Shown here in pieces: positions 7,830-15,481 of a stretch of 64,000 nucleotides of DNA. Origin of the DNA: JAJPKR01 sp050746125 (lineage in GTDB: Bacteria; Acidobacteriota; Terriglobia; Terriglobales; SCQP01); assembly GCA_050746125.1 (NCBI GenBank), contig JBOGKX010000052.1:13923-77922 (forward strand), given 5' to 3'. The notes below the pieces were generated by a model. It made no database searches and was not told the DNA's origin. It saw nothing but the letters and a program-made list of their open reading frames with translations. Both the position numbers and the translations under genes were made by a program. Numbering within the stretch: the first letter of the stretch is position 1; the number at the start of each line of letters is the position of its first letter.

Positions 7830-8726
7830 ATGCCGGATCGCAGGCCACCTGATCTCGAGCCGGAGGAAGCCGACCTCTGGCGGCGCATGGCGGTCGAGGT
7901 GCGAGGCGCCACCGCCGCCTGCCCCGATCCTTGCCGCTTGCGCGCTTTTTTGACCGACGCGCTGCCCGACGATCAGGCGCCCGCGGTCGAGAGTCACTTG
8001 CGCCATTGCCGCGTCTGTCAGGCTTTGCGCGACGATTTGGCCGCCCTGGAGCTTCAGCCGATGGCCGAGGGCGAAGCGTGGCGCATTCACGATCGCGTCT
8101 TCGCCGCGATCAAGCCCGCAGCCGCCCGGCCCGCCTGGAGGCCGCTGTGGCGCCCTATTCTTTTGGTGGCCGTCGGCTTGATCTTCGCGATGGCCGTCAG
8201 CGTGATCGTCTGGCGCCTCGAGGCCACTCGCCTCTCGCCGGCCGTGGCCGCGCTGCCCGCTGCGCCCGCCTCGCTTACCGTCTTCCACCTCGATAAGCCG
8301 CCCGTCTCGTTGCCGGCGGCGCTAATTTGGCGCGGGACCCAGCTCTCGTCCTGGCAAGTGCAAATCAAGCCGGCCCTCGATGCCTATCGCGATGGCCGCT
8401 ATGCCGACGCCGAATCCCGCTTGGCCCCCGTGGTTAGCCGTTTCCCACGCCAACCGGAGCCGCTTTTCTACCTCGGCGTCTGCCAGCTCTTCCTCGGCCA
8501 AAACAATGCCGCTGCCGCTAGCCTGGGCCGCGCTAGCGTTCTGGCGACGGGCTCGTTGCGGCAGAACGCCGATTGGTATCGCGCCCTTGCGTGGGTTCGC
8601 GCCGGCCAGAGCCAAGCCGCCTTGCCGCTGCTCAAAGGTCTGTGCTCCTCGGCCGGGCTTTACGCTACGCGCGCCTGCCAAGGCGTCCAAGCCCTCGCCA
8701 CCGGTCCGAAGCAATCGATGCACTAG
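7830..8726 (+). CDS. putative anti-sigma factor with zinc finger, one TM helix and TPR-like periplasmic domain
   Basis: The 298-residue protein begins with a cytoplasmic domain holding HLRHCRVC near residues 57-64, which matches the HxxxCxxC zinc-binding motif of anti-sigma factors. One membrane helix follows at about 111-131 (LLVAVGLIFAMAVSVIVW). The C-terminal half contains helical repeats of TPR type (AYRDGRYADAESRLAPVV, LFYLGVCQLFLGQNNAAAA) that would lie in the periplasm. It follows the ECF sigma gene by nine bases. Role as the partner of that sigma factor is inferred from domain order and position. Confidence 0.7.
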   Translation: MPDRRPPDLEPEEADLWRRMAVEVRGATAACPDPCRLRAFLTDALPDDQAPAVESHLRHCRVCQALRDDLAALELQPMAEGEAWRIHDRVFAAIKPAAARPAWRPLWRPILLVAVGLIFAMAVSVIVWRLEATRLSPAVAALPAAPASLTVFHLDKPPVSLPAALIWRGTQLSSWQVQIKPALDAYRDGRYADAESRLAPVVSRFPRQPEPLFYLGVCQLFLGQNNAAAASLGRASVLATGSLRQNADWYRALAWVRAGQSQAALPLLKGLCSSAGLYATRACQGVQALATGPKQSMH

Positions 8727-8739
8727 CCGCCCCCCTAGG

Positions 8740-10416
8740 CTACCAGTGCAGCTCCGCCGCGTTCCACAACAGGTGGGGAGCCAGCACCGCCGGGCGTACG
8801 CCCTGAAGATCGGTTTTCGCCGCCACGAGCACGTCCGGCGCCACTAGCGGGATCAGCGGCAACTCCTGGCGCTCGATGGCTTGCATTTGGCGATAGATTC
8901 GCAATCGCGCCGGCGCATCGAGGGTCGTCAGCTGCTTGGCAAAGAGCCGATCCAGGCGTTGCGCCCACGGGCGCGGGTGCCGGGGATCCAAATCCCACGC
9001 GTGCAGGGCTCCGTCGAGCTTCCAAATCGCTGCCTCCACGTTGGGATCGGCGTCCGGAAAGGCCAGGCCCAGCAACGCCGCGTCGTAGTCGCGACGGTGC
9101 AGCAAGCGATCGACGTAGCTGCTGAAGTCGAGCGGCACGACCGTCACGGCGATTCCCGCCTGCCGCAAATCTTCCTGAATGAATACCGCGATCTTGCCGC
9201 GTTGTGCGTTGCTGGCGGGCAGGATCAACGAGAAAGCCACGGGCCGGTTGCTGGCGTCATAAAGCGTCGCGCCTCGGTAATGGAATCCCGCGGCCAGGAA
9301 GTCGCGGCGCGCCGCGCCTAAGTCGCGGCGTGGCGCCGGGCGCCCGTCGGCCCAGCCCCGTTCCGCCGGACTGGTTAGCGTGTCGAGGCCGCAGGCGCGC
9401 CCGGCGTAGACGTTCTCCGCCAGATTGGCCCGGTCGATCGCCGCCGAAACGCCCTGCCGAAATTCCCTCCGCTCGAACCAACTCTGCCGCCGTTTCAAGT
9501 CCGCGTTCGTGACCGCTTCATTCAAATTAAAGAGCATCGTCTCCGGTTGCAGGCTGGCGCCCGCATCGAAGACATGGACCTGGCGGCGGCGGGCCAGCAG
9601 CGGTAAATCCTCGGTTCGCACCGTCTCGAGCCCATCGACTTCACCGCGCAAGAACAGCGCGGTTTGCAAATTAGGGTCGGGTACGATGCTGAGCCGCACT
9701 TCGTCGAGGTAGGGAAGATGCCGCCCGCTCGCATCGCGCCGCCAATAGAAGGTGTTCCGCCGCAGCACCACCGCTCGCGCCGGCTGGTATTCGCTCAGCC
9801 GGTAGGGACCCAGCCCGGTGATTTCGTCGGCGGCGCTGCCGAGCCCCCATGCGTCGGCCAAACGGCCGCTGCGGAAAGCGGCATCCAGTTTGTGCTTCGG
9901 AAGCATCCAGAGGCTGTCGAAAAGGCGATCGCCGACGGCATCGGGCGAGGGCAGGTCGATCTCCACCGTCGTGGCGTTGAGCGCTTTCGCGCGGATGGGC
10001 CGTCCGCCCAGCAGCAACAAATCGCGCTGCGGCGCCGCCAATTTGGCATCCGTATAAACCTCGAAGCTGAACACCACGTCGGCGGCGGTAAACGGGACGC
10101 CGTCGCTAAAGCGCAGGCCCGGCCGCAACTCCACGCGCCAGCGCAGGGGCGTTTCGTGGACCACGCGTTCCGCCAGTGCCGGCTCGACCTGCTCGGTAAC
10201 CGGATTGATGTGCATCAGGTCGGCCATGGTCAAGCTCGCGGTCAGGCGGGATACGTTGTCTTGCGCGAAGACGGGGTTGAAGGTCAGCGGCGCTGACGAT
10301 TCGGGAATATTGATCGCGCCGCCCCGGCTGGGCGGCTGCGCCGGCGCCAGCCACGCGGTCGCGGCGGCGAGCGCCACCAGTGCGGCGGCCCGTCTGCCTC
10401 TGCCGGCCCTCGCCAT
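8740..10416 (-). CDS. peptide ABC transporter substrate-binding protein (SBP family 5)
   Basis: The 558-residue protein starts with a basic N-terminus and a hydrophobic signal (AAALVALAAATAWLAPAQ). A family 5 extracellular solute-binding fold follows, seen in SDGVPFTAADVVFSFEVY, ITGLGPYRLSEYQPA and the late AALLGLAFPDADPNVE region. It captures oligopeptides or similar solutes in the periplasm and delivers them to the permease. No lipobox cysteine is seen, so it may be soluble. The ATG at 10416 was chosen because the signal follows it. Another ATG at 10479 would add 21 residues. It diverges from the permease, ATPase and permease genes that complete the importer, with about 60 bases between starts. 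Confidence 0.85.
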   Translation of the reverse strand: MARAGRGRRAAALVALAAATAWLAPAQPPSRGGAINIPESSAPLTFNPVFAQDNVSRLTASLTMADLMHINPVTEQVEPALAERVVHETPLRWRVELRPGLRFSDGVPFTAADVVFSFEVYTDAKLAAPQRDLLLLGGRPIRAKALNATTVEIDLPSPDAVGDRLFDSLWMLPKHKLDAAFRSGRLADAWGLGSAADEITGLGPYRLSEYQPARAVVLRRNTFYWRRDASGRHLPYLDEVRLSIVPDPNLQTALFLRGEVDGLETVRTEDLPLLARRRQVHVFDAGASLQPETMLFNLNEAVTNADLKRRQSWFERREFRQGVSAAIDRANLAENVYAGRACGLDTLTSPAERGWADGRPAPRRDLGAARRDFLAAGFHYRGATLYDASNRPVAFSLILPASNAQRGKIAVFIQEDLRQAGIAVTVVPLDFSSYVDRLLHRRDYDAALLGLAFPDADPNVEAAIWKLDGALHAWDLDPRHPRPWAQRLDRLFAKQLTTLDAPARLRIYRQMQAIERQELPLIPLVAPDVLVAAKTDLQGVRPAVLAPHLLWNAAELHW

Positions 10417-10477
10417 GTGGCGCCAACTGCTTGGCGGCCCGGATTCGCCTCCTGCTATGCTGGCTTCACTCTTTGTC

Positions 10478-11437
10478 ATGTGGTCTTGGCGCATACGCCG
10501 GTGCGCAGTCCGGCTCACGGCCCTGCTGGCGACGATCATCGCATCATTGCTCATTTGTTTTGGCCTGTCGGCGCTGACCCCCGGCGACGCCTTCAGCCAG
10601 TTGGAGCTCGACCCGGCAATTTCGCCCGCCACTATAGCCGCTCTGCGCGCGCGCTATGACAGCGGGGGCTCGATCGCCGCCCGTTTCGAAGCCTGGTCCA
10701 CGGGGCTGGCGCGCGGCGATCTCGGCTATTCGCTTGCCTTTCACCGCCCCGTGGCCCAATTGCTGCGCGACCGCGCGCCGGCCACCTTGCGGTTGCTGCT
10801 GCTGGCCTTCGCGCTGGCCTGGGTCTTGGCGCTGGCCTGGGCGCTGGGCGAAGCCGGTTTGGCGCGTTCGCGGCTGGGAACCGCGCTGCATGCATGCGGA
10901 GGGTTCCTCGCGTCCGCCTGGTCCTCGTTGCCGGTCGGCTTTGTCGCCATCGTGGCCCTGTTGGTGGCGCCGCTGGCTTGGCTGGCGGGCGCGGCCGGCG
11001 CCAGCGGGTCCGGCGCGGACTGGCCTTGGCTGGCGGCGACGGTGCTGGCTTGTGAATTCATTCCCGCGCTCTACCTGCAGGCCGCGCATGCCTTGCAGTC
11101 GGTGCTTGCCCAGCCCTTTGTCACCGCTGCGCGCGCTCGCGGCCAGAGCTTTCGCCGCGTGCTATTGAGCCATGTGTTGCCGAATAGCCTGGATACGCTC
11201 ATTCCCTTGGCATCGTTGACTGTGACCCAGCTTTTGGTGGACACGGTCATTGTCGAGACTCTTCTCGGCTGGCCTGGACTCGGTCAACTGGCGGTGGAGG
11301 CGGCCGCCCGGCGCGACCTGCCCTTGCTGTCGGCGATCGTCCTGCTTACCACCTTGCTTGTGATCGCCACGAGCGTGGTCTCCGATTTGCTGCAAGCATG
11401 GGCCAACCCTCGCTTGCGGGAAGCGACGGAAACTTGA
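10478..11437 (+). CDS. oligopeptide ABC transporter permease, DppB/OppB type
   Basis: The 319-residue protein begins with the usual DppB layout: a basic tip, one helix and a TPGDAF segment (MWSWRIRRCAVRL then LLATIIASLLICFGLSAL). Further helices and the coupling loop follow, with VTAARARGQSFRRVLLSHVL near residues 215-234, the EAA motif that contacts the ATPase. It forms half of the membrane channel of a peptide importer. The ATG at 10478 was chosen by this match, and an ATG at 10457 would add seven residues. The stop overlaps the next permease start by one base. Confidence 0.85.
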   Translation: MWSWRIRRCAVRLTALLATIIASLLICFGLSALTPGDAFSQLELDPAISPATIAALRARYDSGGSIAARFEAWSTGLARGDLGYSLAFHRPVAQLLRDRAPATLRLLLLAFALAWVLALAWALGEAGLARSRLGTALHACGGFLASAWSSLPVGFVAIVALLVAPLAWLAGAAGASGSGADWPWLAATVLACEFIPALYLQAAHALQSVLAQPFVTAARARGQSFRRVLLSHVLPNSLDTLIPLASLTVTQLLVDTVIVETLLGWPGLGQLAVEAAARRDLPLLSAIVLLTTLLVIATSVVSDLLQAWANPRLREATET

Positions 11438-12306
11438 TGTTGCGCTCGCGCCGCTTTTGGGCGCTCCTCGCCGTCGGCCTTTGGGGGCTGCTGGCGCTCC
11501 TCGGCCCGGCTCTGGCTCCATACAACTTCGCCCGCCAAGATCGCGCCGCCATCCTGCTCGCTCCCTGTCGCCACTGCGAGGCCACCTTGCACCCCGCCGG
11601 CGGCAGCTTGGAAGCCGTCGCGCTCGGACCGCATTGGCTGGGAACCGACGAATACGGGCGTGACGAGTTTTCCCGGTTGCTTGTAGCCTGCCGGGTTTCG
11701 CTGCTGCTTTCTCTCGCGATGGCTCTGCTCGCCTTGGTGCTTGCCCTGCCCGCCGCCCTGCTCTCGGCCGCCTACGCCAGCGGCGATGGCGTGCTGCGCT
11801 GGCTGGGCGAAGTCACCCGCAGCCTGCCCTGGATCTTTGTGTTGGTCGCGGTGCGCGCCGCGCTGCCTCTCGACTCTCCGCGCCTCGTGGTGCTGGCGGC
11901 GCTGGTGATCCTTTTCGCCGCCGGCTCGTGGGCGGTGCCGGCATGGGTGTTGCGCGGCGCGGCGCGCGACCTGCTGCGGCGCGATTTCGTCACCGCCGCG
12001 CGCGCCATGGGGGCCGGACGCGTTTATATCTTGCGGCGCCATATCCTCCCCAACCTCGGGCCGCTCGCCGCGACCTATTTCGCGCTGCTCTTCGCGGCGG
12101 CCGCTACTGTCGAAGTTAGCCTCTCGCTGGTCGGGCTGGGCGTGCCGCCGCCGCTGCCCAGTTGGGGCAACATGCTGCTGCCGCTCAAGGATATTGCTTT
12201 GGCCGGGCAAGCTTGGTGGCTCTATTGCCCGCTTTTGGTGCTGGTGCCGGTCGTGACCTGCCTCAACCTTTACGCCTTTGCCCAAGCACGCCAGAGGAGC
12301 GCCTGA
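11437..12306 (+). CDS. oligopeptide ABC transporter permease, DppC/OppC type
   Basis: The 289-residue protein has the DppC N-terminal helix, then HWLGTDEYGRDEFSRLLVAC, the strongly conserved LGTDxxGRD block of this permease type. The coupling loop FVTAARAMGAGRVYILRRHI follows, and near the C-terminus GLGVPPPLPSWGNML. A cysteine pair CRHC near residue 46 is unusual in this extracytoplasmic loop. It pairs with the DppB-type permease. The ATG at 11437 overlaps the previous stop (TGATG) and the next gene begins one base after its own stop. Confidence 0.88.
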   Translation: MLRSRRFWALLAVGLWGLLALLGPALAPYNFARQDRAAILLAPCRHCEATLHPAGGSLEAVALGPHWLGTDEYGRDEFSRLLVACRVSLLLSLAMALLALVLALPAALLSAAYASGDGVLRWLGEVTRSLPWIFVLVAVRAALPLDSPRLVVLAALVILFAAGSWAVPAWVLRGAARDLLRRDFVTAARAMGAGRVYILRRHILPNLGPLAATYFALLFAAAATVEVSLSLVGLGVPPPLPSWGNMLLPLKDIALAGQAWWLYCPLLVLVPVVTCLNLYAFAQARQRSA

Positions 12307-12307
12307 C

Positions 12308-13153
12308 ATGGCTGCGGCGCCGCGGTTGCAGGTCGAGCATTTCAGCATCGAGATCGGTCGGCGGCGAATCGTGGACGACCTCGCCTTTGCAATCGCCGCC
12401 GATTCCGTGGTGGCCCTGGTCGGCGAGTCGGGGAGCGGCAAGTCGCTCACCGCACTGGGCTTGCTCGGCTTGCTGCCGCCCGCGGCTCGCGCCCGCGGCG
12501 CGGCCCACTTCTGCGCGGGCGAAGCGGCACAAAAGGTGGACCTATTGCAGGCCGGCGAACCCGTGCTGCGCGGCTTGCGCGGCGATCAAATCGCCTGGGT
12601 GCCGCAGGAATCGCTCGCCGCGCTCGATCCCCGACAAACCATCGGCGCGCAGTTGCGCGAAGCGTTGGGAAAATGCCGCGGCTGGGGGCGCGGCGAGTCG
12701 CGCCGCCAGATGCTCGCCATGCTGGCCGAATTAGGACTGGCGGATCCCGAGCGCTGCCTGGTCAGCTACCCGTTTCAACTCTCCGGTGGCGAGCGCCAGC
12801 GCGTGCTGATTGCCATGGCTCTGCTGCCCCGGCCGCGCTTGCTGATTGCCGACGAGCCCACCACGGCGCTTGACGTCAGCGTGCAAGCGCGCGTGTTGCA
12901 TTATCTGCGCGCCGCGCATGCGCTGCTGGACTGCGCCATGCTTTTCATCACTCACGATCTGGGGGTGGCCGCCGCCTTGGCCGACTGGATCGTGGTGCTC
13001 AAGGCGGGACGACTGGTCGAAGCCGGTCCTGCCGGCCAACTCCTGTCCCAGCCGGTGCAGGAATACACGCGTGCGCTGCTGGCCGCGGTGCCCACATTGC
13101 CGGTTCGCCGACAACCCGCCACTGATGGCGCGGGCGCGGAGATGGGTTCGTGA
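12308..13153 (+). CDS. oligopeptide ABC transporter ATPase, DppD/OppD type
   Basis: The 281-residue protein has the complete ABC ATPase set: Walker A GESGSGKS near residue 42, Q-loop WVPQESLAALDP, signature LSGGERQRV, Walker B LLIADEPTTALD and the switch histidine in FITHD. The C-terminal VQEYTRALLAAVPTLP is the oligopeptide/dipeptide importer tail. It powers peptide uptake together with the next ATPase. The ATG at 12308 begins one base after the permease stop, and its own stop overlaps the next GTG by four bases. Confidence 0.9.
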   Translation: MAAAPRLQVEHFSIEIGRRRIVDDLAFAIAADSVVALVGESGSGKSLTALGLLGLLPPAARARGAAHFCAGEAAQKVDLLQAGEPVLRGLRGDQIAWVPQESLAALDPRQTIGAQLREALGKCRGWGRGESRRQMLAMLAELGLADPERCLVSYPFQLSGGERQRVLIAMALLPRPRLLIADEPTTALDVSVQARVLHYLRAAHALLDCAMLFITHDLGVAAALADWIVVLKAGRLVEAGPAGQLLSQPVQEYTRALLAAVPTLPVRRQPATDGAGAEMGS

Positions 13154-13929
13154 CCGCCGTATTGGAATTTCGCGGCGTCAGCAAGACTTTACGGGCGGGC
13201 ACTCGGCGAGTGCGCGCGTTGCGCGACGTTTCGCTGGCGGTCGCGGCAGGCGAGACTCTCGCGGTGGTCGGCGAATCCGGCGGCGGCAAGACTACGCTCG
13301 GTCGGCTGGCGCTCGGGTTGCTCGCGCCGGATGACGGAGACGTGCTTCTGGCCGGCAAAGACTGGTTTGCTCTTTCGCCGGCAGCCCGCCGCCGCTGCCT
13401 CCGCCCGCAGGCGATTTTTCAAGATCCGGATACGTCGCTGAATCCGCGCTGGCGTGCCTTTGAAATCGTCACCGAGGCCTTGCGGCTGGCTCCTCGAGAC
13501 GGCGCCGCTAGCCGCTCGCTGCCGACCGCCTCCTCCTTGCTTGAAATGGTCGGCCTCGACCCCGCTTGCGCCCGCAGCTTTCCCCACCAACTCAGCGGCG
13601 GCCAGCGCCAACGCTTGGCCATTGCCCGCGCCATCGCCCCGCGGCCGCCCTTGATTGTCGCTGACGAGCCTCTCGCGTCCCTCGACGTGGTGACTGCGGC
13701 CCATATTCTTGCGCTGCTGCGGCGGTTGAAAAATGATCTGGGCACTGCCTTTCTTTTCATCTCGCACCACTTGGCCTGGGTGTCCGAAATCGCGGACCGG
13801 ATCGCGGTTTTGCAGCGGGGTGAACTGGTCGAGTGCGCCCCCGCATCGCGGTTGTTGTCCGCCCCCCAGCACCCCTACACCCGGCAACTCGTCGCCGCTA
13901 GCCCGCTGCCGCTAACCAACAGAATCTGA
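13150..13929 (+). CDS. oligopeptide ABC transporter ATPase, DppF/OppF type
   Basis: The 259-residue protein contains Walker A GESGGGKT, Q-loop IFQDPDTSLNPR, signature LSGGQRQRL, Walker B LIVADEPLASLD and FISHH. The DPxTSLNPR Q-loop segment is typical of the F-type ATPase of peptide importers. It begins with GTG at 13150 inside the previous stop (GTGA), so it is translationally coupled. With the neighbouring genes it completes the five-part importer (binding protein, two permeases, two ATPases). Confidence 0.9.
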   Translation: MTAVLEFRGVSKTLRAGTRRVRALRDVSLAVAAGETLAVVGESGGGKTTLGRLALGLLAPDDGDVLLAGKDWFALSPAARRRCLRPQAIFQDPDTSLNPRWRAFEIVTEALRLAPRDGAASRSLPTASSLLEMVGLDPACARSFPHQLSGGQRQRLAIARAIAPRPPLIVADEPLASLDVVTAAHILALLRRLKNDLGTAFLFISHHLAWVSEIADRIAVLQRGELVECAPASRLLSAPQHPYTRQLVAASPLPLTNRI

Positions 13930-13970
13930 ACCGCTTGTGTTCATGCCGCAGGGTGGTGGCCATGTGCCTC

Positions 13971-14027
13971 TTACCTGTCCGTTACCTGTACCAAATAGTA
14001 GGTCGCCCACTTTCCCTGTCCAGGTAA
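13971..14027. promoter_or_regulatory. tandem ttacctgt repeats upstream of a sigma-factor gene
   Basis: Two identical ttacctgt boxes begin at 13971 and 13982, exactly 11 bases apart, which places them on the same face of the helix. An inverted caggtaa follows at 14021-14027. The cluster ends about 36 bases before the sigma-factor ATG at 14064. It looks like a binding site for a dimeric regulator or for the sigma factor's own holoenzyme. No trans factor can be named from sequence. Confidence 0.45.
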
Positions 14028-14063
14028 ACTGAAAGCGGTTGCTCTCCCCCCAGAACGGCAGCT

Positions 14064-14663
14064 ATGGCCACGAGCCCAACTGTGGCGCGGGAGGAGAATC
14101 CTCCTCCGGTGCAGACCGACAATCAGCTCGTACGCGCTTGCTTGCGCGGCGAGGAAGCGGCTTGGTCTGCGCTCATTGAGCGTTACAAAAACCTCATTTT
14201 TTCCATTCCCCTTAAGTACAATCTCAGCCGCGAAGACGCCAACGATATTTTTCAGGCGGTGTGCCTCGATTTGTTGCGCGAATTGCCGCGTCTCCGCGAG
14301 CCGCGCGCTCTGCCCGCCTGGTTGATGAGCACTACGCAGCACAAATGCTTTCATCACAAGCGCCGGGCTCAGCGCTACGTGGCCCAGGAGGATATCGCGG
14401 AATTTCTCCCCGCTATTTCCGGGGAGCCGCCGGCCGATCGCGTCTTGCAGGAAGCGCGCGAGGAGCAGATGCTGCGCGATGCTTTGGACGCTTTGCAGCC
14501 ACGCTGCCGCGAACTGGTACGGATGTTATTTTTTGAGCAGCCCGCGCGCCCCTATGCCGACATCGCCCAACAACTCGGCTTCGCGATCGGCTCGATCGGC
14601 TTCATGCGCCGCCGCTGCCTCACCCGCTTGCGCCAGATCCTTGTGTCGCAGGGCTTCGAATAG
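14064..14663 (+). CDS. ECF-type RNA polymerase sigma factor
   Basis: The 199-residue protein carries sigma region 2, about residues 20-90 (LVRACLRGEEAAWSALIERY, then YNLSREDANDIFQAVCLDLL), and region 4, about 135-190, with CRELVRMLFFEQPARPYADI and a recognition helix around IGSIGFMRRRCLTRLRQIL. It differs clearly from the sigma factor at 7338 and has no adjacent anti-sigma gene. Its upstream region holds evenly spaced repeats, which suggests dedicated regulation. The regulon is unknown. Confidence 0.85.
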   Translation: MATSPTVAREENPPPVQTDNQLVRACLRGEEAAWSALIERYKNLIFSIPLKYNLSREDANDIFQAVCLDLLRELPRLREPRALPAWLMSTTQHKCFHHKRRAQRYVAQEDIAEFLPAISGEPPADRVLQEAREEQMLRDALDALQPRCRELVRMLFFEQPARPYADIAQQLGFAIGSIGFMRRRCLTRLRQILVSQGFE

Positions 14664-14713
14664 CCGCTGGGCGGCAGCGCTTATGCAAACGCCGCCCCCG
14701 CCTATCCGCGTTC

Positions 14714-15295
14714 TTATCGGCCGGGCGGGTTTTTCGAGTCGGACGCCGCGGCTTTTGCCGGCGTCGCGGCAGCGGCGGCCGGATGCTGCTGGTTGTAAAG
14801 CTTCACCACCGCTTCGGTCACGTCGATCCTCGGCGCGGCGAATATGACCGGGGCCTGCGGCGGGCTGGCGTCCAGGACTAGGGCGTAGCCCTGGGCCTGC
14901 GCGTAGCTGTCGATGACCGGCAGCAGCTTGCGGAAGATGCGATTGGCGGCGTCGCTTTCCTCGGTCTGAAAGTCGCTTTGGGCATCTTGCGCATCGCGCT
15001 GAAACTCTTGCTCCTTGGTTTGGATGCTGCGGGCCAAGCTGTTTTTGGCGTCGACGCTGAGCGTGTCGCCGCCATTTTGTAATTGCTGCTGCAAGGTTTG
15101 GATCTCCTTTTGTTCGTTTTGCAGCTGCGTTTGCTTGGGCTTGAACTCGGCGGCTATATTGGCCAGGGCTTTCGTGCCCTCCTGCGTCTCCCGCAGCGCC
15201 TTTTGCACATCGACGTACGCAATTTTTTCTCCGCTTTGCGCCCACAAGCCGAGCGCTAGGGCGAAGATCATGGCAACAAGGAGTTTAGGTTTCAT
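14714..15295 (-). CDS. OmpH/Skp family periplasmic chaperone
   Basis: The 193-residue protein starts with a signal peptide (MKPKLLVAMIFALALGLWAQ) and then IAYVDVQKALRETQEG, the classic Skp/OmpH opening. A long charged, glutamine-rich coiled coil at about residues 45-105 makes the tentacle region. The C-terminal part (QGYALVLDASPPQAPVIF) returns to the body domain and an alanine-rich tail follows. Skp trimers hold unfolded outer-membrane proteins in the periplasm. It stands alone here, away from the bamA and lpx genes it often accompanies. Confidence 0.85.
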   Translation of the reverse strand: MKPKLLVAMIFALALGLWAQSGEKIAYVDVQKALRETQEGTKALANIAAEFKPKQTQLQNEQKEIQTLQQQLQNGGDTLSVDAKNSLARSIQTKEQEFQRDAQDAQSDFQTEESDAANRIFRKLLPVIDSYAQAQGYALVLDASPPQAPVIFAAPRIDVTEAVVKLYNQQHPAAAAATPAKAAASDSKNPPGR

Positions 15296-15418
15296 CGCTG
15301 AATTGAGCCGGACAAGCGGATTATAAAACTCCCGTTTTGGCTAGGTCAATCGCTGGCCGCCGCGGTGGGTTGCGGGTGGGCCATTAGGCCGCCCGTATGG
15401 TGGCGCCGTGCCGCCATT

Positions 15419-15454
15419 GCAGGTCCCAAGCCTGGCCGGAGTTGCGCGCGCTCA
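15419..15454. repeat. 36-bp exact direct repeat, copy A
   Basis: These 36 bases are identical to 17344-17379 and in the same orientation. The far copy lies inside the MscS-type gene and encodes part of its C-terminus on the minus strand (SARNSGQAWDL). This copy lies just downstream of the lipoprotein gene. On the minus strand, a frame through it reads the same peptide and stops soon after. Flanking sequence does not match, so this is a small duplicated patch. Confidence 0.8.
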
Positions 15455-15481
15455 CTTCGGCACGTTCGCCCACGCGCTCGC

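Noticed and set aside
11284..12450. 388-codon open frame on the minus strand
   Set aside because: It lies across two permease genes and the following ATPase, which are certain. The translation is low-complexity and basic.
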